DNA of 64,000 nt from Chthonomonadales bacterium. GTDB lineage: Bacteria > Armatimonadota > Chthonomonadetes > Chthonomonadales > CAJBBX01. The notes under the pieces are model-generated. The model was not told where the DNA came from and made no database searches. It saw only the letters and a program-made list of their open reading frames with translations. The position numbers were made by a program, and so were the translations under genes. Below are positions 43,501 through 52,005 of this stretch, piece after piece. The stretch's first letter is position 1. The number at the start of each line of letters is the position of its first letter. The DNA is taken from assembly GCA_027459625.1 (NCBI GenBank), contig DAIDHP010000013.1, positions 22,398 to 86,397 on the forward strand. The letters are read 5' to 3'.

Positions 43501-46217
43501 CGCAGGAACTGAGCGCGCAGATCGGTGGCGAGGAAACTGCTTTGAGCCGCGCCGTTCAGGCTAAGAGCCCATGCTACGTCCTGCCCGTTCATGAACAGGC
43601 GACCACCCGCCATTAGGAAGTTATGCAACTGCTGCTGTACTTGCGGGTCGGTTATGGTGCCTGGTCCCGTAAAGACATCTCCGGAGTATGGCGACTCCCA
43701 AATAACGCATTTAATGGCGTTCTCGACGGTTCGAGGAGCGGTCTCTCCCGCGATGGAGTCCGGGGGTTGCTGCTCCACGTTGGGGAGATATTGCTGCAAT
43801 ACGGAGTTAGGCAACGGACCTCTGGAGAGAATGCGCCACTGATCATACTCCTGTGTGGAATAAAGATCCGAGCCGTTGCTTGTCTCCCCGTCATAGTATG
43901 AGTGTTGACCAAGTGAATTCCAATATATGCTGCCTGCGGCGAAACCTCCAACCGGGTAGGTTTTGGGAGGATTCTGACTGTAATCCGTCCAAGTGGTAGG
44001 CTCATACGAGGTATCGAAATCGGTCATCCAGCTTTCCATTCCCCAATAGGTGAAATAGGTGCTACCGAGGAATTGCCCGCTGAATCGACCCTGATAGAAC
44101 TTTTGCCCTGCCGCGTAATCATTCACGAACAAAATATTGTGGTTCGCAAGGAACGGCTGCGTGGTGAAGCCCCATACGTTGTCGTATATCTTCCAGTTAG
44201 AGGTGTGCCCCGTGTTAACCGGATCAACCGCGTTATTGTAAGCGATGACATCAATGTAGTAATCGCTTGCGTTCGTCGGCGTCTGCCATTTCGCAGTATA
44301 AGTGCTTATGCCGGTAGTCGGGTCTCTGCTGACAAATGTCAACGGCAGCCAGCCTGGAGCGGGTGCGTGAGAGTAGCCGCTAAATGCGTACACATCATCC
44401 TGTCCAGGGGTGTATAGCGGTGGGGTCGCTTGATTTGGATTGGACCTAGGATAGGTGTTAAAGCGTGAATCACCCGTGGAGCTTGTTCCGTTGGAGTTTG
44501 TCGGCCCGATAAAAATAGGCTCGGAATCATATTCGTCCGGAACATTGTTCACCACGTGCTGATAATTTCCATCCGTTTCCGTGCCATTGTACGTAAAGAC
44601 CTTGTGCTCCATGCCGTCGGACGACTGATAGATGCTGTTCGGATTCTTGATCTCCAAATAGACACCGGTGATTTGCGATTCGAAATCCGCCACCTTCACA
44701 TTGAAGGTCACCGTCTGACCGGGTGCGACCGTTCTCGACGGCTCCACGTCCACAACCGTGCCGGTGGTATCATCGTAGCGCATAAGCGACGGGGCATCCG
44801 TATCCACTGCCGAGGAAAGGAACACATCGTTCGCCGTAGCGGGATTGGACGGCGTGGAGACACCGCTGCCTTGATCAAATCCGGATCGGTTGGTCTGATA
44901 TGCCACACGATAGGTGGATATGAATTGCGGCCATGCCGGGAATTGGTCGTCGTATAAGCGATCGCCATTAACGACATCGTTGTTGGTGTTGATTTTAAAC
45001 GAAGGGTTATTGGCGCTCTCCGGATTGGAGACCAAATAGACGCCCGCCGAGTTTTGGGCGATCTGCAAAGGCAGGAACCAAATGGAGTGCTTTCCGCTTG
45101 GGCTAACCCCTGTCGCCAAACCATCGTTGTTGGCGTCAATACGCGTGGAGGCGAACACCAATAACGGGTGCCCGTTAATGTATGGGTGCCCTGCGTTTAC
45201 CAAATCAGGGTTCGCCGTGCTCCATGCCGGTTCGATATTGTTCGATCCCGTGTAGTTCGTCACCTGTATCGCATGATTTTGATCCGGATTAGGAGTCGCG
45301 CCCCCTTGAGCGAGGGTGGTCATCACCCACACGTTTCTCGTAGAGGTTACGCTGGTATCCAAGGCGTCAACTCGGTTGGAATCGAATGCGATCAACGGGG
45401 TGTTTGTCGTTTGGCTAAGCGAGGGGTTCATGTCATCCGCGATGCCGGAGGTGTACTGGGTTATCTGCGTCGCGGAGCCGTCTCCCGGCACCACCGCCTC
45501 GTAAATATGAAAATGGGTGTCCCCGGCAGGCTTTCCCGCGAAAAGGATCGTGCTCGCGTTTGAAGCGAAAGTTGGGTGGTTCAAATCGGTGAACGTAATG
45601 GGTTGCCCTGTATTCACCAATATGTTGCTCGACAGCACCGAAGTGATGGAGTTATTGACGATGTTAAGGATTTTCAGGTCAACGGTTGTCCCACGATCCA
45701 CATAGACGATTGAGTTGTCACCGCTGGAGTAAGCGGGCTCTGTTTGGGATGTCGTGGATGTCGCGGCTTGCACGGTTGTGTTCGCGGCAGCGGGACCTGT
45801 GAGAGCCGTCACTGCGGAGCCGGTCTTGTCCGTTACATATATATGGTACAGCGTTCCCGGCGCGGGGGAAACGGAGCCGTCACTGTTGACCACTCTATTG
45901 GACTGAAACACGACCGACTGTTCGTCAAATGACCAGCAGGGATGCGAATCATCTATCGCCGCAGTGTTTGGAGTAATATCCATGGTCTGCGGGGGAATCA
46001 CATCCACCGCTCTGCCGGAACTATTCTTATACCAAACTTTGCTGATGGATTTCGGCAACTCCTGATGGTAATCCACCGTTGGCTGCGTATGCTTGAACAT
46101 TGGATTGCTCGGCGGTGTGAATACACCCTTTGGAAGGGCGTATGCAAACCCGGAACCAATGAGAAGCGTGGCAAGCAACATGATAAGGAAGACGAGTGTC
46201 AATCTCACGTTTTTCAA
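40512..46217 (-). CDS. Giant secreted protein: beta-propeller, CarboxypepD_reg repeats and shared cassette
   Basis: A 1901-residue exported protein. TTG 46217 is the start, 10 nt after GGAGG. The signal peptide (MKNVRLTLVFLIMLLATLLI) is followed by TolB-like beta-propeller repeats (about 85-480: CWSFDEQSVVFQSNR, NPSLSQTTNTPLIAFDSNR). A middle region (about 500-1080) shows no family I recognise. Four CarboxypepD_reg-type Ig repeats span about 1085-1480 (GVLVRLFNV, ATTDGSGNYNIQNVPAGV). The shared cassette follows (WNLIGDPFLL, WQGYWMLAY, DWGAKSGGYGIDIRS) with a FlgD-type Ig ending IINR. Probably a surface adhesin or scaffold. A strong promoter is seen. Confidence 0.85.
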   Translation of the reverse strand: MKNVRLTLVFLIMLLATLLIGSGFAYALPKGVFTPPSNPMFKHTQPTVDYHQELPKSISKVWYKNSSGRAVDVIPPQTMDITPNTAAIDDSHPCWSFDEQSVVFQSNRVVNSDGSVSPAPGTLYHIYVTDKTGSAVTALTGPAAANTTVQAATSTTSQTEPAYSSGDNSIVYVDRGTTVDLKILNIVNNSITSVLSSNILVNTGQPITFTDLNHPTFASNASTILFAGKPAGDTHFHIYEAVVPGDGSATQITQYTSGIADDMNPSLSQTTNTPLIAFDSNRVDALDTSVTSTRNVWVMTTLAQGGATPNPDQNHAIQVTNYTGSNNIEPAWSTANPDLVNAGHPYINGHPLLVFASTRIDANNDGLATGVSPSGKHSIWFLPLQIAQNSAGVYLVSNPESANNPSFKINTNNDVVNGDRLYDDQFPAWPQFISTYRVAYQTNRSGFDQGSGVSTPSNPATANDVFLSSAVDTDAPSLMRYDDTTGTVVDVEPSRTVAPGQTVTFNVKVADFESQITGVYLEIKNPNSIYQSSDGMEHKVFTYNGTETDGNYQHVVNNVPDEYDSEPIFIGPTNSNGTSSTGDSRFNTYPRSNPNQATPPLYTPGQDDVYAFSGYSHAPAPGWLPLTFVSRDPTTGISTYTAKWQTPTNASDYYIDVIAYNNAVDPVNTGHTSNWKIYDNVWGFTTQPFLANHNILFVNDYAAGQKFYQGRFSGQFLGSTYFTYWGMESWMTDFDTSYEPTTWTDYSQNPPKTYPVGGFAAGSIYWNSLGQHSYYDGETSNGSDLYSTQEYDQWRILSRGPLPNSVLQQYLPNVEQQPPDSIAGETAPRTVENAIKCVIWESPYSGDVFTGPGTITDPQVQQQLHNFLMAGGRLFMNGQDVAWALSLNGAAQSSFLATDLRAQFLRDDGGEILNGAVNPSDTSISFMPWQLGDMHFFPGQYWPTIYATSPPNDSPIHMVVDSGRNVTYYYWGAPGDAYPDAVQPLQNAVADFTYAGGGAGIMHYRDTTTGQRVVFAPCGIEGINEEVYRGVTNISTDTANYNAFYPKNRRAEIMHNIVCWLRSGTVVGIVTDTSNTQPLPGVLVRLFNVNDASTQTAADYTGLTDSTGKFVIDGVSAGVYYATATKAGYAVQKINASGIHGGKVTSISGVLMTKASPATITGTVTQTDGVTPIQGATVTATQNAAGLTTTPPTFTATTDGSGNYNIQNVPAGVTYVVTVTATGYGVSIPPSLPCPNPNDPIASQRDTVVAPQKTYAGFNFELKAAPGIVTGKVLNGSVTPNTPIQGATVTATRGTVTVTATTASDGSYSFNNANTTPNGLDPGTWGLVATAAGFNASTSINVSVITNQTTTAPNILLTPVPPGSISGLITRSVDGAVLAGVTVTVTDSSGNVVSTTTTSATSQTASDGTSYNYIINNVPAGATYTLTASATGYTPNPSSQSVTVNSGKLSSGVNFSMQPLYTFLSGTSLVSAPYDYPSQTIFNLLSVPSSDQVSGRFMFATWNQDQYLFAPNASSNTFRLGKGYFIVYTRALPLSIQGTAAPANQPFSISLTPGWNLIGDPFLLNVDITKTAFKTASGAIVTYAQAIANGDIGSALYSFNGSTVDPAYSLQPWQGYWMLAYNNMTLIIDPTIDVISTKSVAKSIPVRALQGTSGWASALQVHVGSMTDDGNILGVSSEATDGFDRFKMLKPPVFGSRYVNVNINHSDWGAKSGGYGIDIRSSADQTQTWNFTVSTNIANTTATLTLPQIATLPRKVSLKLYDLSNGRVVDLRSNSGYQWETGQSPTPRNFKLVYTPATATFLVISNVTARSAGARGAGIDLNFNLSDSANVQVKILDATGNDVRDLSVGASRSAGTNQIVWDEKNNNGVNLPMGVYMVQIQATSLDGSQTSRVTAPVIINR

Positions 46218-46317
46218 GATGAGTCATACCTCCTAAGAGCGCGCTACAGGTGGGGATGGGCTTTTTTTCGGGGAGGGCTGGAACAGACTTCACCTTGGAG
46301 AAGCCCTACCGACGCGA

Positions 46318-46346
46318 ATTATAGCATAAGCCTGTTTTTTGTGCAA
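46318..46346 (-). promoter_or_regulatory. Promoter for the 46217 gene
   Basis: On the minus strand TTGCAC (46346 to 46341), a 17-bp spacer and TATAAT (46323 to 46318). Predicted start near 46311, leader about 95 nt. Confidence 0.8.
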
Positions 46347-46770
46347 GTGTATTTTTTGATCTGGAACGGTTTTACGGACATTTTCCCGTGTTTTTTTTCT
46401 ATTTGGGTCGTTTACGGGAAGATTTCGCATATTCCTGGACTTTCACCACTCGCTTCCTAAGCTAAAAAGCTTCGATAGATATTCAAGGAAACGTTACTAT
46501 TGTTTTACAATGGAAATAATACTCAAACCATGGCTTTTTTGCAATGCATTCACCGGATAAAGTTAATGAAAGATAGTCTATCCTCGCGCCATGGCTTGGA
46601 TGCTTGTTTGAGGTCGTATAAAGGTTTCGAAATTCACGGAAAAAACTACAACCGCTTCTCCGGCTTCCTTAAAAGGTTAGACACTCTCCCAGAGCAAAAA
46701 TGTTCCCTTACCAAGTATACTTGAAAATACCCATTGATATCATATCATGCATTTGTTCCAAATTGAAAAC
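46347..46770. other. Remainder of the divergent gap upstream of the DUF2079 gene
   Basis: This stretch has no supported gene. It contains a short palindrome AAGCT-AAAA-AGCTT (46459-46472) and a candidate plus-strand promoter TTGAAA (46721-46726), a 16-bp spacer and TATCAT (46743-46748) for the DUF2079 gene. That promoter excludes use of the ATG at 46747. Confidence 0.45.
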
Positions 46771-48408
46771 ATGAATGAAAAAGATATGAATTCATTTCCA
46801 TCTCTCACATCGATCTTGCATCCGCAACGTTTTTCAATACGGGCGCACGGGCGTATGATCTATCCTCTACTTCTCTTCGGCGCCATGGCGGGGTATCTGT
46901 GGCTTTCCATCCTCATCACTTTCCACCGCCAAGATCATCTCGTCACAAGCGTATTCGACTTGGGAATCTTCGATCAGGCGGTGTGGCTAATCAGCCGGGG
47001 ACATTCGCTTTTCCTCACCACTCGGGGCTTGAATGTTTTCGCGGATCATTTCGATCCCATTCTGTTTTTTCTCGCCCCCATCTACTGGGCGTGGGCGAAC
47101 CCGAAGGTTCTCCTATTTGCGCAATGCCTTGCATGCGCCTTGGGGGCGTATCCCATTTATCGCCTCACCGAAATGAGACTTGGGCGCTCCGCATACGGGT
47201 TGCTCTTTGCGGCGTTGTATCTCTGCTATCCCTCGTTGCAGTGGATCAATAACTTCGATTTTCATCCCGAAACCCTCGCCGTCCCATTTCTGCTTTATTC
47301 TTACTGGTATATGGAATCCAAACGATGGGGTCCTTTTTTCATCATGGTGATCCTTACGCTCCTCTGCAAGGAGACTGCGGGATTGACAATTGCGATGATA
47401 GGCGCCTACCTGTTTTTCACGAAAGAGCGCAAGGCGGGGGTTATCACGGTCGTCGCAGGCGTTATCGGAATAATCATAGCATTGGGCGTCCTGCGAATGG
47501 AAAACCAGGGCCGCTCATCCGCATATGTTAGCCTCTACTCCGACTTCGGAAACTCCCCCGGTTCCATCCTTCTCTATCTCCTAACCCACCCGTTGGATAT
47601 TCTTGCGCACATCACCACACCGGATAACATGCAATACTGGGTGGATATGTTGTTCCCCCTCCTCTTTTTGCCATTGCTCGCCCCGGAATGCTTCGCCATC
47701 GCCATCCCCGCGCTGATGGCGAATATGCTCTCCAACAGGGCGGCGATGCACGGCATCCACTATCAATATAATGCACTGGTGATCCCGCCGGTGTTTTACG
47801 CCGCGATTGCGGGCGGACAGGTCGTACTGGATTATTATCATAAAGTGGGAAATCCAAACCGTCGCATCTCCATGAGATCCTTTATACTGGTCATTTTGAT
47901 GTTGGCGTTTTTATTCAGTTGGACTACGGGCGCGTTCACCGCAGGCGTGGATAAGAATAGCGGTGTAAGCGATGACCGCCTCGAGGCAATACGGCAAGGG
48001 TTGGCGCTCATTCCTCCGAACGCCTCCGTTTGCGCGCAGACCGCCATCGGAGCCCATCTCACCGACCGCCAGTTTCTGTACATGCTACCGAATCCATTCC
48101 AGGAATCGGCTTGGGGCAACAGCAGAAAGGCGTTACTCAACCAACTAGGGGAGGATTTCACCCCTAAGCCGACCAAGACGCTGATCTCAAGAATTCATGA
48201 TTCCCAAGTGTCTTATATCGTCCTTGGACCGCAAGACAGTTCCTGTTTTCCGCTTTTGTGGGAGGATTACCACCACTTTGTCCGCATCCTCTTGAATGAT
48301 CCTGACTACGGGGTTATCTGGGCGAAAGAAATCATCATCCTGAAACGCGGCGCAAACCACGCTCAAGGCATGCGATTGTTAAGAAACGCCGCATGGGGAG
48401 ATATCTAA
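46771..48408 (+). CDS. DUF2079 polytopic membrane protein
   Basis: A 545-residue integral membrane protein with about ten transmembrane helices in the N-terminal 400 residues and a soluble C-terminal part. The family motif FDLGIFDQAVWL is near residue 65, and FADHFDPILFFLAP follows. DUF2079 proteins resemble GT-C glycosyltransferases in topology; the reaction is not known. ATG 46771 is provisional: ATG 46747 lies inside the candidate -10 box, and no SD singles out one start (46786 is also possible). Confidence 0.85.
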   Translation: MNEKDMNSFPSLTSILHPQRFSIRAHGRMIYPLLLFGAMAGYLWLSILITFHRQDHLVTSVFDLGIFDQAVWLISRGHSLFLTTRGLNVFADHFDPILFFLAPIYWAWANPKVLLFAQCLACALGAYPIYRLTEMRLGRSAYGLLFAALYLCYPSLQWINNFDFHPETLAVPFLLYSYWYMESKRWGPFFIMVILTLLCKETAGLTIAMIGAYLFFTKERKAGVITVVAGVIGIIIALGVLRMENQGRSSAYVSLYSDFGNSPGSILLYLLTHPLDILAHITTPDNMQYWVDMLFPLLFLPLLAPECFAIAIPALMANMLSNRAAMHGIHYQYNALVIPPVFYAAIAGGQVVLDYYHKVGNPNRRISMRSFILVILMLAFLFSWTTGAFTAGVDKNSGVSDDRLEAIRQGLALIPPNASVCAQTAIGAHLTDRQFLYMLPNPFQESAWGNSRKALLNQLGEDFTPKPTKTLISRIHDSQVSYIVLGPQDSSCFPLLWEDYHHFVRILLNDPDYGVIWAKEIIILKRGANHAQGMRLLRNAAWGDI

Positions 48409-48449
48409 CCCCTCTCGGAAGCGTACATGCAACAACCCTGCACGGCACT

Positions 48450-49340
48450 CTACGCCACGCTCCGAAATATAGGTTCCACCCCCTTCGCCTCCGATAGCAA
48501 TCCCCCCATTTCCCCGGCTGACATGGGCTTGAAGCTTTCCGCGGTATCCAACGCCAGCCGAAACAGGCTCTCCTCCCCGGGGGGAACGGCGGCTGTGACA
48601 GGCAGCGAGAGCGTGAAACGAAGAGCCTGCGCAGCAAGTGTCGGATCAGAGACCGGCTGGTACCAGCATTTAGAATAATCCCTGTTCGCGCCCTCCTTCC
48701 ATTGCGTGAAAGCCATCGCTTTCAACGCGAGCATGCCTATCCCTTTCTCCCGAGCAGCCGCCATCACTTGAGGTCCGAAGTTCCCCTGCGACCAACAGAC
48801 CCAGTTGAACGGAAACAGAATCGTATCGAAGGGGAAACTGTTCATCGCCAAAATGGCGGCATCGGCGGAATGCGCGGAGAATCCGAGAAATCGCACCTGG
48901 CCTTTCTCTCGCGCCGCAAGGAATGTCTCAATGACGCCGCCCGGTCCCAACGCCTGCTGCACTTCGTCCACACTCGTCAATCCGTGCATTTGATAGAGGT
49001 CAAAATGATCCGTTCGCAGCCGCCTAAGAGAGCGCTCCAACTCCTCCGCAGCGCCTTGCCTGTCCCGTCTGCCGGTCTTGCATGCGAGAAATACCCCATC
49101 GCGCTTCCCTGCCAACCCCGGCCCCAACTTTTCCTCAGCCTCGCCATCTCCGTAACTCGGGGCGACGTCGAAGTAGTTCACTCCACGATCAATCGCCTCC
49201 GCTATGATGGCGTTCGCCTTGGGTTGCTCCATCCCCATCACCACAATGCCGCCCATCCCGATCACGGAGAGGGTTTCACCGGTTTTACCCAACGGACGAC
49301 GCTCCAGTCCGGGGTTTTTCCCATTATCATTGTTGCCCAT
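48450..49340 (-). CDS. Aldo/keto reductase
   Basis: A 296-residue NAD(P)H-dependent oxidoreductase. LERRPLGKTGETLSVIGMGG is a typical start; the catalytic Asp and Tyr lie in NYFDVAPSYGDGE, the Lys in FLACKTGRR and the His in DLYQMHGLTSVD. Purine-rich AAGGAG precedes ATG 49340. Substrate unknown; sits among sugar-related genes. Convergent with the DUF2079 gene. Confidence 0.93.
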   Translation of the reverse strand: MGNNDNGKNPGLERRPLGKTGETLSVIGMGGIVVMGMEQPKANAIIAEAIDRGVNYFDVAPSYGDGEAEEKLGPGLAGKRDGVFLACKTGRRDRQGAAEELERSLRRLRTDHFDLYQMHGLTSVDEVQQALGPGGVIETFLAAREKGQVRFLGFSAHSADAAILAMNSFPFDTILFPFNWVCWSQGNFGPQVMAAAREKGIGMLALKAMAFTQWKEGANRDYSKCWYQPVSDPTLAAQALRFTLSLPVTAAVPPGEESLFRLALDTAESFKPMSAGEMGGLLSEAKGVEPIFRSVA

Positions 49341-49420
49341 CTTGTAACTCCTTGCATTTTCATATTAAGGGTCATGCGATAGAAACAATTCATCGCCCCC
49401 CTTGAGATTTCTTAAAGGAG

Positions 49421-49500
49421 GTAATCGCAAAACTCGGAGGAGGATGAGAACACCCCACGCTTCATGGTCACGATAACATGTGACATACGAATTTTGCAAT
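49421..49500. repeat. Inverted-repeat element between aldo/keto reductase and deacetylase genes
   Basis: Arms AATCGCAAAACTCG (49423-49436) and CGAATTTTGCAAT (49488-49500) pair over 13 bp with two mismatches. Similar to the element at 32049-32135 in arm sequence, spacing and position in a leader region. Confidence 0.45.
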
Positions 49501-49512
49501 AATCCGATACGA

Positions 49513-50313
49513 CTATTGTAACATAACCAGTTCCCCCGGCGGAAGAGCGACGATATCCTCTCCGGCGCGAATCCACACCGCCAATGCGGAGGGATTGAAC
49601 ACAAAATTCGCGTTCGCCGCATATTGCAGTCGCTTCGCCGCCTCCATGTAATCCGTTATTTCAATCATCGTGGCGTACCAGATATCATCCCGATGACCAA
49701 TAAACTCGCAAAACTCCTCGATTAAATCCCAATTGTCATCCCTGTCAAACTCGAAGCCATGCCCCCACACAAGCATTAAAGAGAGATATTGCCATTTGGA
49801 AAGCTCCGCGAAAACCCTCGCATGCTCCATGAGACGGTTATTGTGATGGCAGGTCGCCATCCATTGATACCAATCCGCGGGTAATTGAAAATCCCCCGAA
49901 GAGCCTGTAACTCGCGAATAGACGATTCCCAACGCCGGCAGCATGTCGCGGATTTCCGGCGTATGAGAGCCGTTCGGGTAGGATAGACCGCGGATGGGAC
50001 GCCCCGTCAAAGATTCCAACGTCTTTCGGTCCTCGAGTATCTCTTGAGCAACCATCGGCAAGGGGCATCGGGAGATCGTGGGATGAGTGTATGTGTGCGC
50101 GGCAACCTCGTGCCCGGCGTATAGGGCCGCGATCTCCTCCCTCGGGATGCGTCCTGGCTTATCCAACAACCCACCGTTCAGGTGAAACGCGCCTTTAATT
50201 CCGTGGCGATTGAAAATCCCCACAAGGCGCCTGTCGGTTTGATTGCCGTCATCGTAGCTCATCGTCAAGGCTTTGAATTTTCCGTTGGGAAAACAGGTGT
50301 AAATGGCTTTCAA
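49513..50313 (-). CDS. Polysaccharide deacetylase (NodB homology)
   Basis: A 266-residue CE4-type deacetylase. The Asp-Asp motif is in LTMSYDDGNQTD, the two metal His in AAHTYTHPTIS, and SYPNGSHT follows. CE4 enzymes remove acetyl groups from peptidoglycan or chitin-type glycans. The start is TTG 50313 with a strong GGGGGG SD about 6 nt upstream. No signal peptide is visible, so it may act in the cytoplasm on oligosaccharides. Confidence 0.88.
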   Translation of the reverse strand: MKAIYTCFPNGKFKALTMSYDDGNQTDRRLVGIFNRHGIKGAFHLNGGLLDKPGRIPREEIAALYAGHEVAAHTYTHPTISRCPLPMVAQEILEDRKTLESLTGRPIRGLSYPNGSHTPEIRDMLPALGIVYSRVTGSSGDFQLPADWYQWMATCHHNNRLMEHARVFAELSKWQYLSLMLVWGHGFEFDRDDNWDLIEEFCEFIGHRDDIWYATMIEITDYMEAAKRLQYAANANFVFNPSALAVWIRAGEDIVALPPGELVMLQ

Positions 50314-50326
50314 TTCCGCCCCCCTT

Positions 50327-50451
50327 CAAAATTCACTCGGCTTCCGACAAATGTCGCGGATTTCACGTCCTATGCCTGCGGCATTGATAATTCGACTTGC
50401 TTGATTACATGAACGCGTAGTATGTGAGATTGTACGATTTTATGAATTTTG
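50327..50451. repeat. Candidate inverted-repeat element upstream of the deacetylase gene
   Basis: CAAAATTCA (50327-50335) and TGAATTTTG (50443-50451) pair perfectly over 9 bp. Arms match the core of the other elements but are shorter and more widely spaced. The rest of the gap 50314-50682 contains the promoter below and no gene. Confidence 0.35.
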
Positions 50452-50481
50452 CTATGACCTCGCAAGATTTTCAATTTCAAT

Positions 50482-50510
50482 TTGATTATTTTCGCGAAAG
50501 GGTATAGAAT
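50482..50510 (+). promoter_or_regulatory. Promoter for the PmoA-like gene
   Basis: TTGATT (50482-50487), a 17-bp spacer and TAGAAT (50505-50510). Predicted start near 50517, leader about 165 nt. Confidence 0.7.
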
Positions 50511-50682
50511 AATGTTTTGTAAAATTCAAACGAGGCTACGCTGGTTACACGGATGAATATGCAAATCACAGTGTGATAGCATCCAGTCATCCGTTATCCA
50601 TCAGGAGTTTCTCAACACCCAACATACCCGATCAATATCTTGACACACTTATATCTCCGAGCATATTTTAAGGTGTGGTTCC

Positions 50683-51930
50683 ATGAAAATAATCTCTCTG
50701 CTTTTTTGTACCGCCATACTCTTTTGCGATCTAGCATATGCGAACACCTACCAAATCACCGTCGGCAAGTCCGATGTGAGTTACGAGTGGGCGCCCCTTC
50801 AAGCCATCATCAAAGTTCCACCCGCCGACCTGCAGGCGGTGTGCAGTTATGTTCTCACTGACTCCAAAGGAGAGACTATCCCTGCGGATATCGTTCCGAT
50901 GATGAATCGGTCCGGACAATACGCCGGAACGGTGGAGGTATGTTGGGTTGCAAAAGCGCTTCCCAAAGGCGAGGATACACTTTATCGTCTCGCGCCCCGG
51001 AGCGGCGTCCCCAAACCGAATCCGGTTTTTGATCTTCGCAAGTCTTCGGAAGGCTTGGATATCTCGCTTGACGGACGTCCCATCGCAACCTATAACGTAG
51101 TTTCACGCCCCAAACCGGTAATCTGGCCCTTGCGCGATCTGGAGGGCGACCTTATCGTACGAGGTTACCCCATGATTCATGTTGCAGGGGAATCCACCGA
51201 CCATCCCCACCACTGCGGGATATGGCTCGGGCACGGATCGGTGAGCGGGCATGATTTCTGGCTGGATTCCGGGGGAAGAATCGTTAATGAAACTCTGAAA
51301 CTACTAACGCCTCGCGAATCCGACGCCATCGGGAAGTTCGAGGCGGTCGCGAAATGGATCACCAGAAAGGGCGAACCCCTTATTCAGGATACCCGCATCA
51401 TCACCTTCTATCCTGCGGATCATGAATACATGATGGACTTTGATATTCACCTTAAAAACATAACCCCTGGTGACTTGGTCTTTGAAGATTCCAAGGAGGG
51501 AACATTCGGACTGCGCATCCCGGATTCCATGCGTCTGGCGGGAGGGGACGGACACATTCTCAGCGTGACGGGGTTGCGGGATAACCAGGTCTGGGGCACT
51601 CGGGCGGATTGGGTGGACTACTACGGCACGGTGGACGGCAAGACGTTAGGTTTCCTGTTCATGGACGCACCGGACAGTTACGGTCACCCCACCTATTGGC
51701 ACGCCAGAGATTACGGTCTGTTCGCCGCAAATCCCTTTGGAAAGCATTTCTTCGTGAAAGGGGCGCCGAAGGGAGCCGGGGATCACACCGTGCCTGCCGG
51801 GGAAGTGCTGCATCTTCACTATCGCATTCTCATTCATCCCGGAACACCACGGGAGGAGATGGTGCAAAGGGTATGGAACGACTTGAACCATCCCCCGCAT
51901 GTGTCCGTCAAGTTGCTGGCGAAAAACTGA
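50683..51930 (+). CDS. Exported PmoA-family (DUF6807) protein
   Basis: A 415-residue protein with a signal peptide (IISLLFCTAILFCDLAYA). The body has the PmoA/DUF6807 motifs STDHPHHCGIWLGHGSVSG and PTYWHARDYGLFAANPFG. The family is common in sugar-utilisation loci of Bacteroidetes, Planctomycetes and Armatimonadota; its reaction is unknown despite the methane oxygenase-derived name. AAGGTG precedes ATG 50683. Confidence 0.85.
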   Translation: MKIISLLFCTAILFCDLAYANTYQITVGKSDVSYEWAPLQAIIKVPPADLQAVCSYVLTDSKGETIPADIVPMMNRSGQYAGTVEVCWVAKALPKGEDTLYRLAPRSGVPKPNPVFDLRKSSEGLDISLDGRPIATYNVVSRPKPVIWPLRDLEGDLIVRGYPMIHVAGESTDHPHHCGIWLGHGSVSGHDFWLDSGGRIVNETLKLLTPRESDAIGKFEAVAKWITRKGEPLIQDTRIITFYPADHEYMMDFDIHLKNITPGDLVFEDSKEGTFGLRIPDSMRLAGGDGHILSVTGLRDNQVWGTRADWVDYYGTVDGKTLGFLFMDAPDSYGHPTYWHARDYGLFAANPFGKHFFVKGAPKGAGDHTVPAGEVLHLHYRILIHPGTPREEMVQRVWNDLNHPPHVSVKLLAKN

Positions 51931-52005
51931 TATTTCCCGATTACATGAATCATTGAACGCTTGGATTCGCTCGATTAACAGTGTGCACAATTAAGGAAAT
52001 GCGCC

